A stretch of DNA of 27,688 bases, taken from NCBI GenBank assembly GCA_003427395.1, contig BFEA01000782.1, positions 251,233 to 278,920 of the forward strand. The letters run 5' to 3'. Shown in pieces: positions 19,566-27,688 of this stretch. The number at the start of each line of letters is the position of its first letter. Within the stretch, counting starts at the first letter, position 1. The notes beneath the pieces are model-generated. The model was not told the DNA's origin. It made no database searches and saw only the letters and a list, made by a program, of their open reading frames with translations. Both the position numbers and the translations under genes were made by a program. The DNA is from Chara braunii (taxonomy: Eukaryota > Streptophyta > Charophyceae > Charales > Characeae).

Positions 19566-21100
19566 CTAACTGGGCTCCTGGCTAGGTCCAGCCTTGTTCT
19601 GGCTCCGAGTCCGCGCCGCCTGCGACGTGGGGGGCCTATAGGTCATACGCGACCTAGGGACCGTCCCCACGGTCGCAACTCTTGGGCATCCCTGCTGTCC
19701 TGACGAAGGCTCAGGTCCAGAATCATAAAGCAAAACCTTAGGCAGGTTGAACTCCCACTCTCGGGCTTCTTCACACAGGGCCTGCAACTTCCGTTGGTAT
19801 CTCCCCACCTTCTCCAGCAGATCTTCCATCTTCCCAGGATGACTATGGCCGGCTCTCTCTCGCCTTCCTGCCCCTCGTCATCCGACTCAACGACGATTGG
19901 TTCCTCCCTTATTGTCCCTGCCCTTAGTCGCTGAGTGACCTCCTCACTATCCCCCACAATCTCCTCGACTCTTATGGTCGGCTCTTCTCTCTCCTGCCAC
20001 ATCCTGAACATGGCCGGGGGTGATGGTCTCCCTGCCGCCGCTCGCCTAAGAGCCTCCTGCCTGATCCCTCCCGCGGTCTTGGGGTCAATATGCTCCCCCC
20101 ACTTATCGTATATATCCCCGTCCATACAAGAGGAGATTAGCCCTGTCAGCTCATCATCCCGCCGCTGTTGACAGAACCGTATGGTGTGGCCTACCGTGCC
20201 ACAGTGCCAACAAGTGGCGCTCCGCCAATCAAAACGGGGCCTCCCATATCCTTAGCCCCCCTCCTGGCCACCGCGGCCACCCTGGTTCTGGCCCCCCTGA
20301 CCATTCGACCCCCACCATTCCTCCCTTGACCCCGGCCACCGCCTCCTTGACCCCCTTGGCCTCGGCCTTCGTTGCCTTGGCCGCCTTGCCCTTGGTTTCC
20401 TCCCCCGACCACACTAGCCTGCGAGGCCTGTTGGGAGGGCGGCGGTTGGGCCACAAATTGGCCTTGAGTCGTAGGGAAGCCTGGAGGGCCCATACTTGCT
20501 GACGGGCCCGAGTAGGGGACCATCTGTCCTGCGTGGGCTTGACTCCCTCCACACGAGGTATAGTGGCTACAATTGGGCTAAGGCGCAAGTTGACAATGCG
20601 GTATCCAATGCCCACAAGCTGGCGGCGGCCCCATGTGCGATGGCCCTGCCGACGCTGGCGCCATCCTGGCGGCAGGTGGTGGCGCGGCGATTGCTTGTGG
20701 GGCTTGCCCCTTCCCTGATCCTTGGCCCCCGTCAGCAAGTTACGCTGTTTCCTCTGGGCCTTGGTCAAGATCTGGGAGCCCGTTTCCTCTCCGCCGTAGT
20801 CCTCGCGCCCTGCCTCCTCATCCGCCGCCCCTGATGCCCGGCCTTGGACCATGGTCACCCCTCTTTTTTGCACTTCGGCCTCGTTATCATATCCTAGTGT
20901 CGCCAGCACGTTTATAACAATTTTCTTCACCCCTGGAGTCCCAGATGCGGTGGCATCTCTCTCCTTCCTCTTACGCCTTTGCAGCCGCACCTGGTGTTGC
21001 TCCACCTGGTCTAAACTCCCCTCTTCCACTCCCTTGTCAATAGTGGCCCAGGTGAGCTTCTCACTTCCTCCCCCGTGGCTTGTCTGTTCCGAGGCCTCCG
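19566..21100 (-). pseudogene. gag: Gag C-terminal region with zinc knuckle, element A
   Basis: Starts abruptly at about 21.06 kb with KLTWATIDKGVEEGSLDQ. It runs through a Lys/Arg-rich stretch (QVRLQRRKRKER), a Pro-rich part, a Gly/Gln/Arg-rich RNA-binding-like part (GQGGQGNEGRGQGGQGG) and a CCHC knuckle at 20212-20171. An acidic Gag-Pol linker follows (DIYDKWGEHIDPKT, then MEDLLEKVGRYQRKLQ to 19566). The reading moves between all three frames, with changes near 20.7, 20.2 and 19.83 kb; the last is explained by one missing A in an AGGAAG context. The capsid domain seen in element C is absent, cut off by the junction with element B. Confidence 0.75.
20171..20212 (-). other. CCHC zinc knuckle of element A Gag
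   Basis: Minus-strand reading CWHCGTVGHTIRFC fits C-x2-C-x4-H-x4-C exactly, with the aromatic and Gly residues usual in nucleocapsid knuckles. It lies in a different frame from the Gly-rich stretch just upstream, which shows a frameshift between them. Confidence 0.9.
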
Positions 21101-21145
21101 AGCCGGTGAGCAACCCATGGCAGTTGGGCGAGGTTCAGGGACTTG

Positions 21146-22327
21146 ATGCAGAGAAAGTACAGGTTGGGGGATGGTTTGCTGACCATGGCAGACTTGGAGG
21201 TCATGAACAAGGACTTCTCCACGATCGGGGCCTTCGTGCATGAGTTCAAGAAGAAGGTTAGGAAGGTGCACAAGATGTCCGAAGAGGCGCAGTGTGCCGC
21301 TGCGGATGAGGGAAGGAAAGGCAAAGATGAGGACCAGCCGATGGTCGACGCGAGGACTGCCGAAGAAAAGAAAGGAGAAGAGCCGACATCCCCAAAGTCT
21401 CCTAGAAAAAGGGGCCCCAAAAAGTTTGAAATGAAGTGCACACTCGACGAAATTGACACCGTTGCGCCTCTACGACGGACTTTGATGCAACCCATGCAGT
21501 GCACCCTGCTAGAATACTTGGCGGCTAGCAAGAACGCACGAGATGAGCTCCTAAGTATAACCAAGAAGGTGAGAGTTCCTCTCGCCGGAGGACCCACAGT
21601 TCCGGGGGAAGGCCCTCCTAAAGAAGAAGTGCAGGCGGCTTGCCTTACGACGGAGGAAATGCTTGCCGAACTCTTCTCGGGAGTTGGGCCGCAGAAGTTC
21701 TATGTGTTGGGGAGCGGCCATCTGTGGGCCAAAGTAAGCGGGAAAAGGATGAGATCCCTAATGGATAACGGGTCCGAATCCACCGTTTGTAGGGACTCCC
21801 TTGCGCGAGAGTTGGGCTTCGAGGTAGATAGGGGGGTAGCCATGTCCATGGTAGTGGCGGATAACAAGTTCGAACCGGCGGAAGGAGTGTGCCACAACCC
21901 TATTATCGACGTCGAGGGGGTTGAGACTACCGTGCCAATTTTCTCGGTTAAGGAGTGTTCGTCCGAATTGATCCTCGGACGAACTTGGCTAAGCGCCGTG
22001 CACGCGACAACGGTTGATCTTCCCGATGGCAGTCAAACCCTTTCCATCCAAAGCCCGGACGGGATCCGGGTGATCCTAAAGACCGTGAGAGCTCAAGACG
22101 AGCGACACCGTACCAGTGTCCCGAGAAAATTAGGGGCTCAGTCGAAGGTTTGCAAGGTCCGCCTTGAGGAGTCGCCTTTTTCCAAGACGGAGCCTCCCGG
22201 GGACAAGATAGAAGTCGAGGAGGTCGAAGACCGCATCTTGATAGACGGGATCGGCTACGATAAGGAGGATGAGGAAGAAGAATTTGGAGGATGCGTAAGG
22301 CTGTCTTTTTTGGAGGAATCCCCCTAG
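21146..22327 (+). CDS. Gag end plus retropepsin (protease), element B, partial
   Basis: Open for 393 codons from ATG 21146; the frame is open upstream only to 21110. The first part (DLEVMNKDFSTIGAFVHEF, then a Lys/Glu linker with SPKSPRKRGPKKFEM) looks like the Gag-Pol linker. FEMKCTLDEIDTVAPLRRT and LLEYLAASKNARDELL precede the protease. The protease has its active site in SLMDNGSESTVC (Asp codon 21764-21766), the ELGF and MVVADNKF strands, and SSELILGRTWL (ILG codons 21971-21979). These are the D-x-G-S and hydrophobic-Gly signatures of retroviral-type aspartic proteases, which act as dimers to cut the polyprotein. The catalytic residues are intact. The frame ends at a TAG after FLEESP, while RT continues in another frame, so either a lost frame or a programmed shift separates them. 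Confidence 0.85.
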   Translation: MQRKYRLGDGLLTMADLEVMNKDFSTIGAFVHEFKKKVRKVHKMSEEAQCAAADEGRKGKDEDQPMVDARTAEEKKGEEPTSPKSPRKRGPKKFEMKCTLDEIDTVAPLRRTLMQPMQCTLLEYLAASKNARDELLSITKKVRVPLAGGPTVPGEGPPKEEVQAACLTTEEMLAELFSGVGPQKFYVLGSGHLWAKVSGKRMRSLMDNGSESTVCRDSLARELGFEVDRGVAMSMVVADNKFEPAEGVCHNPIIDVEGVETTVPIFSVKECSSELILGRTWLSAVHATTVDLPDGSQTLSIQSPDGIRVILKTVRAQDERHRTSVPRKLGAQSKVCKVRLEESPFSKTEPPGDKIEVEEVEDRILIDGIGYDKEDEEEEFGGCVRLSFLEESP

Positions 22328-22334
22328 CCGGCGC

Positions 22335-23143
22335 ACCTAAGAAGCATAAAACCGTTGCGGAAAAAGTAAACCCGCCGCGGTCAGCTGGGATAGAACGGGG
22401 GAAGAATCGATATCTGAGGAGGAGATAGCCAGAATCATCCGCAAGCGAAAAGAAACCGAGGGGCAACGGATCACCGCCGACAGGCTGGCTAAGATGGATA
22501 TAGGGAACGGGAACCTCACGGACCAGGAAAGGGAATACGTAGCCATGGTTCTTATAGGTTGTGACAAGGCTATAGCCTTTGACGATTCGGAGAGAGGGAG
22601 GATAGACCCTAGGTACGCTAAGCCGGCACGAATCCATACCGTTCCCCATGTACCATGGAAGGATAGGCTCCGGTGGAAGTGTGCTCAGAAAGAGAAGGAG
22701 GAGATCGTGGCCTTCATCAAGGAGGAGATAAGGACATTTGTCGCGGAACCCTGTGAAAGTGCATACTGTAACAAATGGTTCTTCATACGGAAAGGAGGTA
22801 GTGGTTAACTCAGGTGGATCCAGGACCTCCAAAGGACCAACGCGGTCACTATTCGGGATGTAGGGTCCATACCTGAGGCGGACTTACTCGCTGAAGGCTC
22901 GGCAGGTCGCTCGATTTATTCGGTCTGCGATCTCTTCTCGGGCTACGATGAGATCCCTCTAGATTACCGGGATAGGCATCTGACTGCCATGCACACGCCG
23001 TTAGGTCTGGTCCAAATGATGGTAGTACCGATGGGCTGGACCAACGGCGTGGCGGTATTCCAAAGGGATATGATCGCGGTCCTCAAGGAATTCATACCAG
23101 AAAAGGTGGAGGTCTTCTTGGATGATATTCCTATCAAAGGGCC
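22335..23143 (+). pseudogene. Reverse transcriptase, element B, missing thumb
   Basis: One frame runs through SISEEEIARIIRKRKE, RIHTVPHVPWKDRL, YCNKWFFIRKGGSG, a TAA (22806-22808), LRWIQDLQRTN, SVCDLFSGYDEIPLD, AMHTPLGLVQMMVVPMGW, VFQRDM and the active site VEVFLDDIPIKGP, with FLDD at 23115-23126. Right after IKGP the sequence jumps to RNase H. Element A has about 500 bp between these points and B about 60, so roughly 430-450 bp, covering the end of the palm, the thumb and the start of the connection, are gone. The catalytic Asp pair is intact, but the protein cannot be a working RT. Confidence 0.92.
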
Positions 23144-25264
23144 CATTTTCAGGATGAGGAGAACCGGCTGTTCATAGTCTCTACGGACGCAGGACCGTAC
23201 TCGGTAGGGGGAATCCTGTCTCAAAAGGATGGAAAAGGGAAGGAGAAACCGTTGTTGTTCGAGAGCAGGGCCTTGAACCCCGCCGAGCGGAATTATAGCC
23301 AGTTCAAAAAGGAAGTGTTGGGAGTGCTGCATTGCCTGAAGGCCTTCCGTCATTATATATACGGGCGGCGTTTCCTCCTAAGGGTTGATCCTACCGCGGT
23401 GGCAGCGGTCCTTCAAAAGGACTTCTCACTTACCGATCTGACCATCGCTCGATGGATGATACATATTAGGCTTTACGATTATAGGGTCGAGAGGATATCA
23501 GGGACAAAAAACCAGGTTGCGGACGGGTTGTCCCGGCTCCCCATCCGGGAAGAGGACCTACCCAAGCTCGAGGAAGTAACGTTGTCAATGGCCAAGGGTG
23601 AGGTAATGAAGGTAGCAGCTAATAGGGCACAAGTAGCCGTGACCATCCGGGAAGAAGAGGAAGCTCCTAGAACCTTCCTCGCCAATCTCTACGACGGGAA
23701 GTACCGAGACATAGGACTGTATTTAGCCGGCAGGGGAGCCGGAACTGAGAGAATCCAGCGAGAGGCGCTAGGGTATTGCCTGCGAGGTGACCATCTCTTT
23801 AAGAGACCCACCAAATTTACGATTTCCATGAGAGTATTGTGCGATCCGGAGGAAAGGAGGGCAGTCATAGAAGACCTACACGATGGGGTCGTCCGAGGCC
23901 ATAGAGGGGTAAAGGGGACTTTCGATAAGGTCCGTAGACTCTATTGGTGGGACGGGCAGTACGCGGAAGTCGAGAAGTACTTCTCAACGTGTGAAGCTTG
24001 CCAAAAGAGGGCGACGATCCGATACAAAGGGCCCCTAGTTCCATCACTTCCCACCGTTCCGGGTGAGAAGGTTCATGTAGATTTAGTGACTATGCCGAAA
24101 GGGGTCGGCGGGCTCTGGTACATCATCAACGCTCGCGACGATCTCACGGGGTTCGTGGAAGCAAAAGCGATTAAGAGGAAAACGGCGGAGGAAGTGAGTG
24201 ATTTCCTCTTAGAATACATCGCTCGGTACAGTTGTGTCGGGAAGGTGGTCCTGGATAGGGGGACGGAGTTCTTGAGCCAAAAGGTCAAGACATTGTTAGA
24301 GAAAGCAGGAATGAGAGGGGCCTATACGACCGCTTATCACCCCCAAAGCAATGCGCCGGTAGAGCGGGGTCACCAAACACTTGTGGATGCTCTAGCAAAA
24401 TGGTGCAAGGGTCGCGCAGAGCAATGGCCAAAGTATTAATGGTCCGTGGTTTGGGCCGATAACATCACGGTCAAATCAAGTACGGGATACCCCCCTTCCA
24501 CCCTTTGGTTCGGTAGGCATTGTCCCCTGCCCATTGAGTTCCACGTCGACACTTGGACAAGTGTCTCGTGGAAAACCAACATGACCAGGTGTGAACTGTT
24601 GGAGGCACGGATACAACAAATAGCCGAGAATTTGGATGCTGGACTAACCGAGGCGGGAGAAAACGCCGAGAAAGAAAGGGTGAACAGGAAAGATAGGTGG
24701 GACAGAAATTTGCGGGTCCGAAAAATGCCGATAGGGGTTAACGACCTGGTCCTAATGTACGATTCGTCGCTAGAAAAGACGTGGAGCCGGAAATTAGCAA
24801 ACCGATGGATGGGGCCCTATAGAGTCCAGAAGAGGTTGGATGGGGGGGCCTATATGCTCGCCGAATTAGATGGAACTAGACTTCGGGACCCTATCGCGGG
24901 GGCCCGCCTCAAACTCTTCCGAACAAGAGAGACCGTTGGGGAGGAGCCGAGATGGGGAGGGGAGGAAGCAATTGATACAGAAGTGACCGTCACCCACGAA
25001 AGAGGAGAGACCTCCACATAAGAAGCCTCGTCTCGACCACCGAAGAGAGGGTACAGGGTTCGAAAACCTTCTTTACCAAAGACCCCTAGAAAGAAGAAAC
25101 GACCGAGAGAGGATGACGGAGATACCGACTGGTTGGGGAAACACAGGCTGAAAGAAAAGAGAAAAGCGTCAAGGAAGTCCTTGAGACTCAAACGAGAGAG
25201 AGAAGAGAGAAGACGAAAAACAGAGGGGCGCGAGAAGAAGATGGGGAGACGGAGGCGGGCTTAG
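23144..25264 (+). pseudogene. RNase H, integrase and basic tail, element B
   Basis: One continuous frame broken only by TAA at 24437-24439 and 25019-25021. RNase H: STDAGPYSVGG, ERNYSQFKKEVLGVLHCL, FLLRVDPT, KNQVADGLSRL. Integrase zinc domain: LHDGVVRGH and CEACQK. Catalytic core: Asp codon 24080-24082 (VHVDLV), Asp 24254-24256 (VLDRGTEF), Glu 24362-24364 (PVERGH), an intact DD35E triad. C-terminal domain: LMYDSSLEK-x-WSRKL and RWMGPYRV, ending LKLFRTRE. After the second stop the frame goes on for 80 codons of very basic protein (PRKKKRPRE, then SLRLKREREERRRK) to TAG 25262-25264, a nuclear-localisation-like tail. No chromodomain is visible. The first TAA follows WPKY and needs a T-to-A change if the old codon was Leu. 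Confidence 0.93.
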
Positions 25265-25284
25265 AATTGCCTGGAGAATGGTGA

Positions 25285-25499
25285 ACCATAGTTAGAAAAA
25301 CATGCCCCACGAAGGGTGATGTGGCGAAGGGGAAATTGTACCATAGTTAGAGGGCGAGAATGTACCATAGTCAGGGAGGAGGGTGTAGTGAGAGGCGATG
25401 TGTCCTAATCCCGAAGGAAATGTTGTACCATAGTCAAGCGAAGACATATGTCATGAGTCCAAAGGGAGGATTCTACCATGAGTCGTGTACCGTAGTTCC
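25285..25499 (+). repeat. Six irregularly spaced copies of a TGTACCATAGTYAG-like motif
   Basis: In the 3' untranslated region of element B: ACCATAGTTAG at 25285, TGTACCATAGTTAG ending at 25350, TGTACCATAGTCAG at 25361, TGTACCATAGTCAA at 25424, CTACCATGAGTC at 25473 and TGTACCGTAGTTCC at 25486. Spacing is irregular (14-63 bp) and the sequence between copies is not shared, so this is not a simple tandem repeat. It may be repeated protein-binding sites or a degenerate minisatellite. The rest of 25265-25572 holds no gene. Confidence 0.7.
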
Positions 25500-25572
25500 A
25501 AAGATGAGAGTATAGAAAACAAAAAGTTAAGTCTATGAGAAAGGGAGACAAAAGGGGCGAACCAAATCTTAC

Positions 25573-25586
25573 AAAAAAAGAGGGGG
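25573..25586 (+). promoter_or_regulatory. Polypurine tract of element B
   Basis: AAAAAAAGAGGGGG, followed after TAA by TG at 25590. A purine run immediately before the 3' LTR primes plus-strand DNA synthesis in LTR retrotransposons. Its place downstream of integrase and before TGTGAACC is as expected. Confidence 0.75.
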
Positions 25587-27395
25587 TAATGTGAACCATG
25601 GGATGACCATTGGGCATGGGGCGAAGAAAAAGAGGTTTTATGGGGAGAGGGTCGCCGGGAACGGCGAGAAATGGGGTGTGGGCTGGTTGTCGCGTGGCTG
25701 GCTACCAGCCGAAGGCTTCTCCCTTTTAATTTAAATTTCTTTTCTACCTTGCTTTTCTGTTTTTGTATGGGTTTGATGTATGCGTGCGTGTGATTGGGCG
25801 GCTTGTGGGCGGTTTTGAATTTCTGGGTCCGCGTACTAACCTTTCATTTGGCTGGAGTAGCGGTTCAAACCTTGGTCCCAAGCGGGCCGTGCGGATTCAA
25901 AAATATAAGAGTCTTTGATGCCAAAATAAAAAAACGAAAAATATTGACCAACTTTGGGACGGGCTATGGGAAACTCGGAATGGAGGGATCTGAGGGGGAC
26001 CGAGGGCGAGCTACAACAAGTAGCCAGGATACTATGGTCGAAGGCAGCAGAGTTGGCACGATCCCGGTGGGGCGGCCGCGCAATGCCAAACGGCGGAGAT
26101 GGCGAATCCCTCGTCAGCAGCCATGGAGTTTCCTTGGATGGGCTGGAGGGGGGTCGTGGTGGAACTAGGTAGTGAGACGCAAATAGGAGGTAACACATGC
26201 AGCCTTGTCTTAGCTGCAGCATGATAGACGGGACAGACCATCGGGTGCCAGCAGCCAAGGGATCCGGGTTTGAATCCGAAGGACGGCGTGAAAAGTGGGA
26301 TCACCTTCGCATGTAGTTAGCGACGGTTTTATTTGGTTTTGCGTACTCTTCAAGTGCCATCATGAGAAGGGGGCGGTCGATCTCGGTGAAAAGAAAGGAA
26401 TTTGTACGGGGACCCCGAAATGGCGACGATCCCTCTTCCTTTCATTGCGAGAATGCCAGGAGGCCATCTGACTGACCGCCTAAGTAGTGAAGGCGGATGG
26501 GATTCAAGAATGACGTTGTGCGACTCTAGGGGTCACCCATAGGAGGGAACCAGCCCACGCATAGCACCTAGCGCTAGCTGAAGCAGCAGACCGGGAAGGG
26601 GAGGACAATTAGCTAAGGATCGCCCAAGGAGGGGCCAAAAAGCGAGAGCTCGGCTGTCTCTTGATAACCGAACAAGCAAGGAGCACGCGCGGCGCCGCTT
26701 TCTTGTCTAAAGGCTGGAAAGTTAGTTGCACGGCGTGTCGCGGATAATCGGAAAAGGAGGTGGGCATGATCCTTCCGCAAATGCGCGGTCCTCGAGAGCC
26801 TGTGGACTTGACGATTCCAGTTCCGGAGGTGGGTGTACCTGGGCGAAAAGAGATTGGAAATTCGGGATACCGTTCGAGCTAATGAAGGCCAAAGCGGCGG
26901 GCGGGGAGTTATGGATGACAACCCGAGCACGGGTAGGGGCCGAAGGAGCTCTAGCACGAAGAAGGTGACGGGTGGCCATGAATACAGTTGATTTTTTTTC
27001 TCCCTTGGCGGGCTAGCTACAACACCTAGAGCGAGGGAGAGGACGGGGAAGAGAATGTTGGCGGTCGCAAGGAACGCAGACCTCGATCCGAGATAACGCG
27101 AGAGGACAAATGCTATTGGAAGAAGGGAAGGGAGAACGGATGCAGGCAGAGCAAATCCTATCGGGGAAGGAAGAGCGGCAATTGGTTGACTACCTAGAAA
27201 GAAGAAGCGATCTTGGAAGGCGGGAAGACACCTTCGAAGGGAAGCGGGAAATTGAAAAATTCGGCGAAACATCAAAAAATTTAACGAATGCTCGGCGGGA
27301 GAACGACGGGAAGAGAGGCGTGGCAGTGGCAAAAGAGGGGGTGCTGATTGGGAGAAAGGAAGAAGGGGACGATCGATGCAAGGAAGGGAGACGGG

Positions 27396-27403
27396 TATAT
27401 AAA
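27396..27403 (+). promoter_or_regulatory. TATA box in the presumed LTR of element B
   Basis: TATATAAA in the context GGGTATATAAAGGAG. It lies about 1.8 kb into the LTR in the sense orientation of the element, where the U3 promoter is expected. Transcription would start roughly 25-35 bp downstream. Confidence 0.5.
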
Positions 27404-27596
27404 GGAGTGCGAGAGGAAGGAAAGGGAAAGGAAGGGAGGGGGGACCCGAGCACGAAACAGGCGTCCGCACGCACGGAGCAGGCTCCCACATCGATCACTC
27501 ACGCACGGGCGAGCGACTTGCGAGGGAGAAGACTCGCCGCTCCGTCGGCATCTTCGCTCTAGCGCACGCCCGCTCGAGACGCTCATAGGGAAAGGA

Positions 27597-27600
27597 GAGG

Positions 27601-27688
<88 letters not shown>
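27597..27688 (+). repeat. (GA)n microsatellite at the window end
   Basis: GA dinucleotide repeat with a few interruptions at its start, reaching the last base of the window. The true length is unknown because the window ends inside it. Confidence 0.97.

Larger units (their letters stand above)
12049..21100 (-). mobile_element. Element A: decayed Ty3/gypsy-type LTR retrotransposon, 5'-truncated
   Basis: Reading on the minus strand the order is Gag with zinc knuckle, protease-like segment, RT, RNase H, integrase, then an additional Gag-like ORF. RT before RNase H before integrase is the Ty3/gypsy order, not the Copia order. The 5' end (LTR, leader, capsid part of gag) is missing at the junction with element B near 21.1 kb, and no certain 3' LTR is seen below 12 kb. 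Frames are broken by about ten stops and several one-base shifts. The closest relative in the window is element B, which shares blocks such as ERNYSQFKKE, GRRF-x-LRVDPT and YDSSLEK-x-WSRKL. Confidence 0.9.
21110..27688 (+). mobile_element. Element B: decayed Ty3/gypsy-type LTR retrotransposon, 5'-truncated, 3' end beyond window
   Basis: Plus-strand order: gag end, retropepsin, RT, RNase H, integrase, basic tail, 3' untranslated region, polypurine tract, 3' LTR. It lies head-to-head with element A and, like A, lacks its 5' LTR and capsid. It belongs to the same group as A by several shared Pol blocks but is clearly a different family. Defects: a frame change near 22.33-22.38 kb, TAA at 22806-22808, a deletion at about 23.145 kb, TAA at 24437-24439 and TAA at 25019-25021. 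Confidence 0.9.
25590..27688 (+). other. 3' LTR of element B, incomplete (at least 2.1 kb)
   Basis: Begins TGTGAACC after the polypurine tract and continues to the window end without a convincing CA end. Most of it would be U3, with a TATA box near 27.4 kb. It contains perfect hairpins at 25652-25667 (TCGCCG/CGGCGA) and 25696-25710 (GGCTGG/CCAGCC). Long open frames on both strands (for example 26613-27491 minus) follow from purine-rich composition and show no motif. No second LTR is in the window for comparison, so length and end are inferred. Confidence 0.6.

Noticed and set aside
21061-21597. 178-codon minus-strand open frame
   Set aside because: Antisense to the element B gag end, which is better supported by the continuous frame into the protease.
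21948-22832. 294-codon minus-strand open frame
   Set aside because: It is antisense to the element B protease and RT, which carry real motifs.
26266-26277. tRNA-like B-box GGGTTTGAATCC
   Set aside because: The T-stem does not pair, no acceptor stem forms with upstream sequence, and no convincing A-box is seen. It may be a chance match or an old relic.
26613-27491. 292-codon minus-strand open frame
   Set aside because: Composition-driven Ser/Pro/Leu-rich protein opposite a purine-rich LTR, with no domain.
27110-27562. 150-codon Glu/Lys/Arg-rich open frame
   Set aside because: It spans the TATA box of the presumed LTR and is explained by purine richness.

Overview
The window looks like nuclear DNA of a retrotransposon-rich eukaryote. 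It holds no host gene, rRNA, tRNA or CRISPR array that I can support. Simple repeats lie at both ends, (GAA)n at the left and (GA)n at the right, and isolated N bases fall in two clusters. The coding material comes from decayed Ty3/gypsy-type LTR retrotransposons. The wording of the Gag and Pol proteins reminds me of retroelement ORFs from charophyte algae such as Chara. That is memory only, was not searched, and should be read as a lead.

Layout. 1-0.9 kb: simple repeats and a short chain of hairpins. 0.9-2.2 kb (minus): N-terminal and capsid-like part of a gag pseudogene (element C), with a possible primer-binding site near 2.97 kb. 3.0-4.1 kb: non-coding DNA unusually dense in perfect hairpins. 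4.9-5.25 kb: three tandem copies of a ~123-bp repeat. 5.49-6.32 kb: ten stem-loops with a nearly constant 19-20 nt loop and different but complementary arms. This is the most unusual structure in the window. 6.5-12 kb: non-coding or degraded DNA with Ns, C-rich DNA, an AT-rich tract, several perfect GC-rich hairpins and an isolated LTR-edge candidate.

12.05-21.1 kb (minus): element A, a nearly full pol pseudogene. Reading downstream it has Gag with a CCHC zinc knuckle, a protease-like segment, RT (YIDD), RNase H, integrase (HHCC, DD35E) and then a long second Gag-like ORF with its own CCHC knuckle. 21.1 kb to the end (plus): element B, a related element lying head-to-head with A. It has the end of gag, a retropepsin with DNGS, RT (FLDD), a deletion that removes the RT thumb and connection, RNase H, integrase (DD35E), a basic tail, a polypurine tract and a long 3' LTR that contains a TATA box and runs off the window.

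A and B share diagnostic Pol blocks and so serve as references for each other. In A, stop codons fall where B has Gln (CAG/CAA) or Trp (TGG). This is the C-to-T/G-to-A pattern expected when methylated repeats decay. Neither element can be autonomous as read here. The interest lies in the structured non-coding DNA and in the extra Gag-like ORF downstream of integrase.
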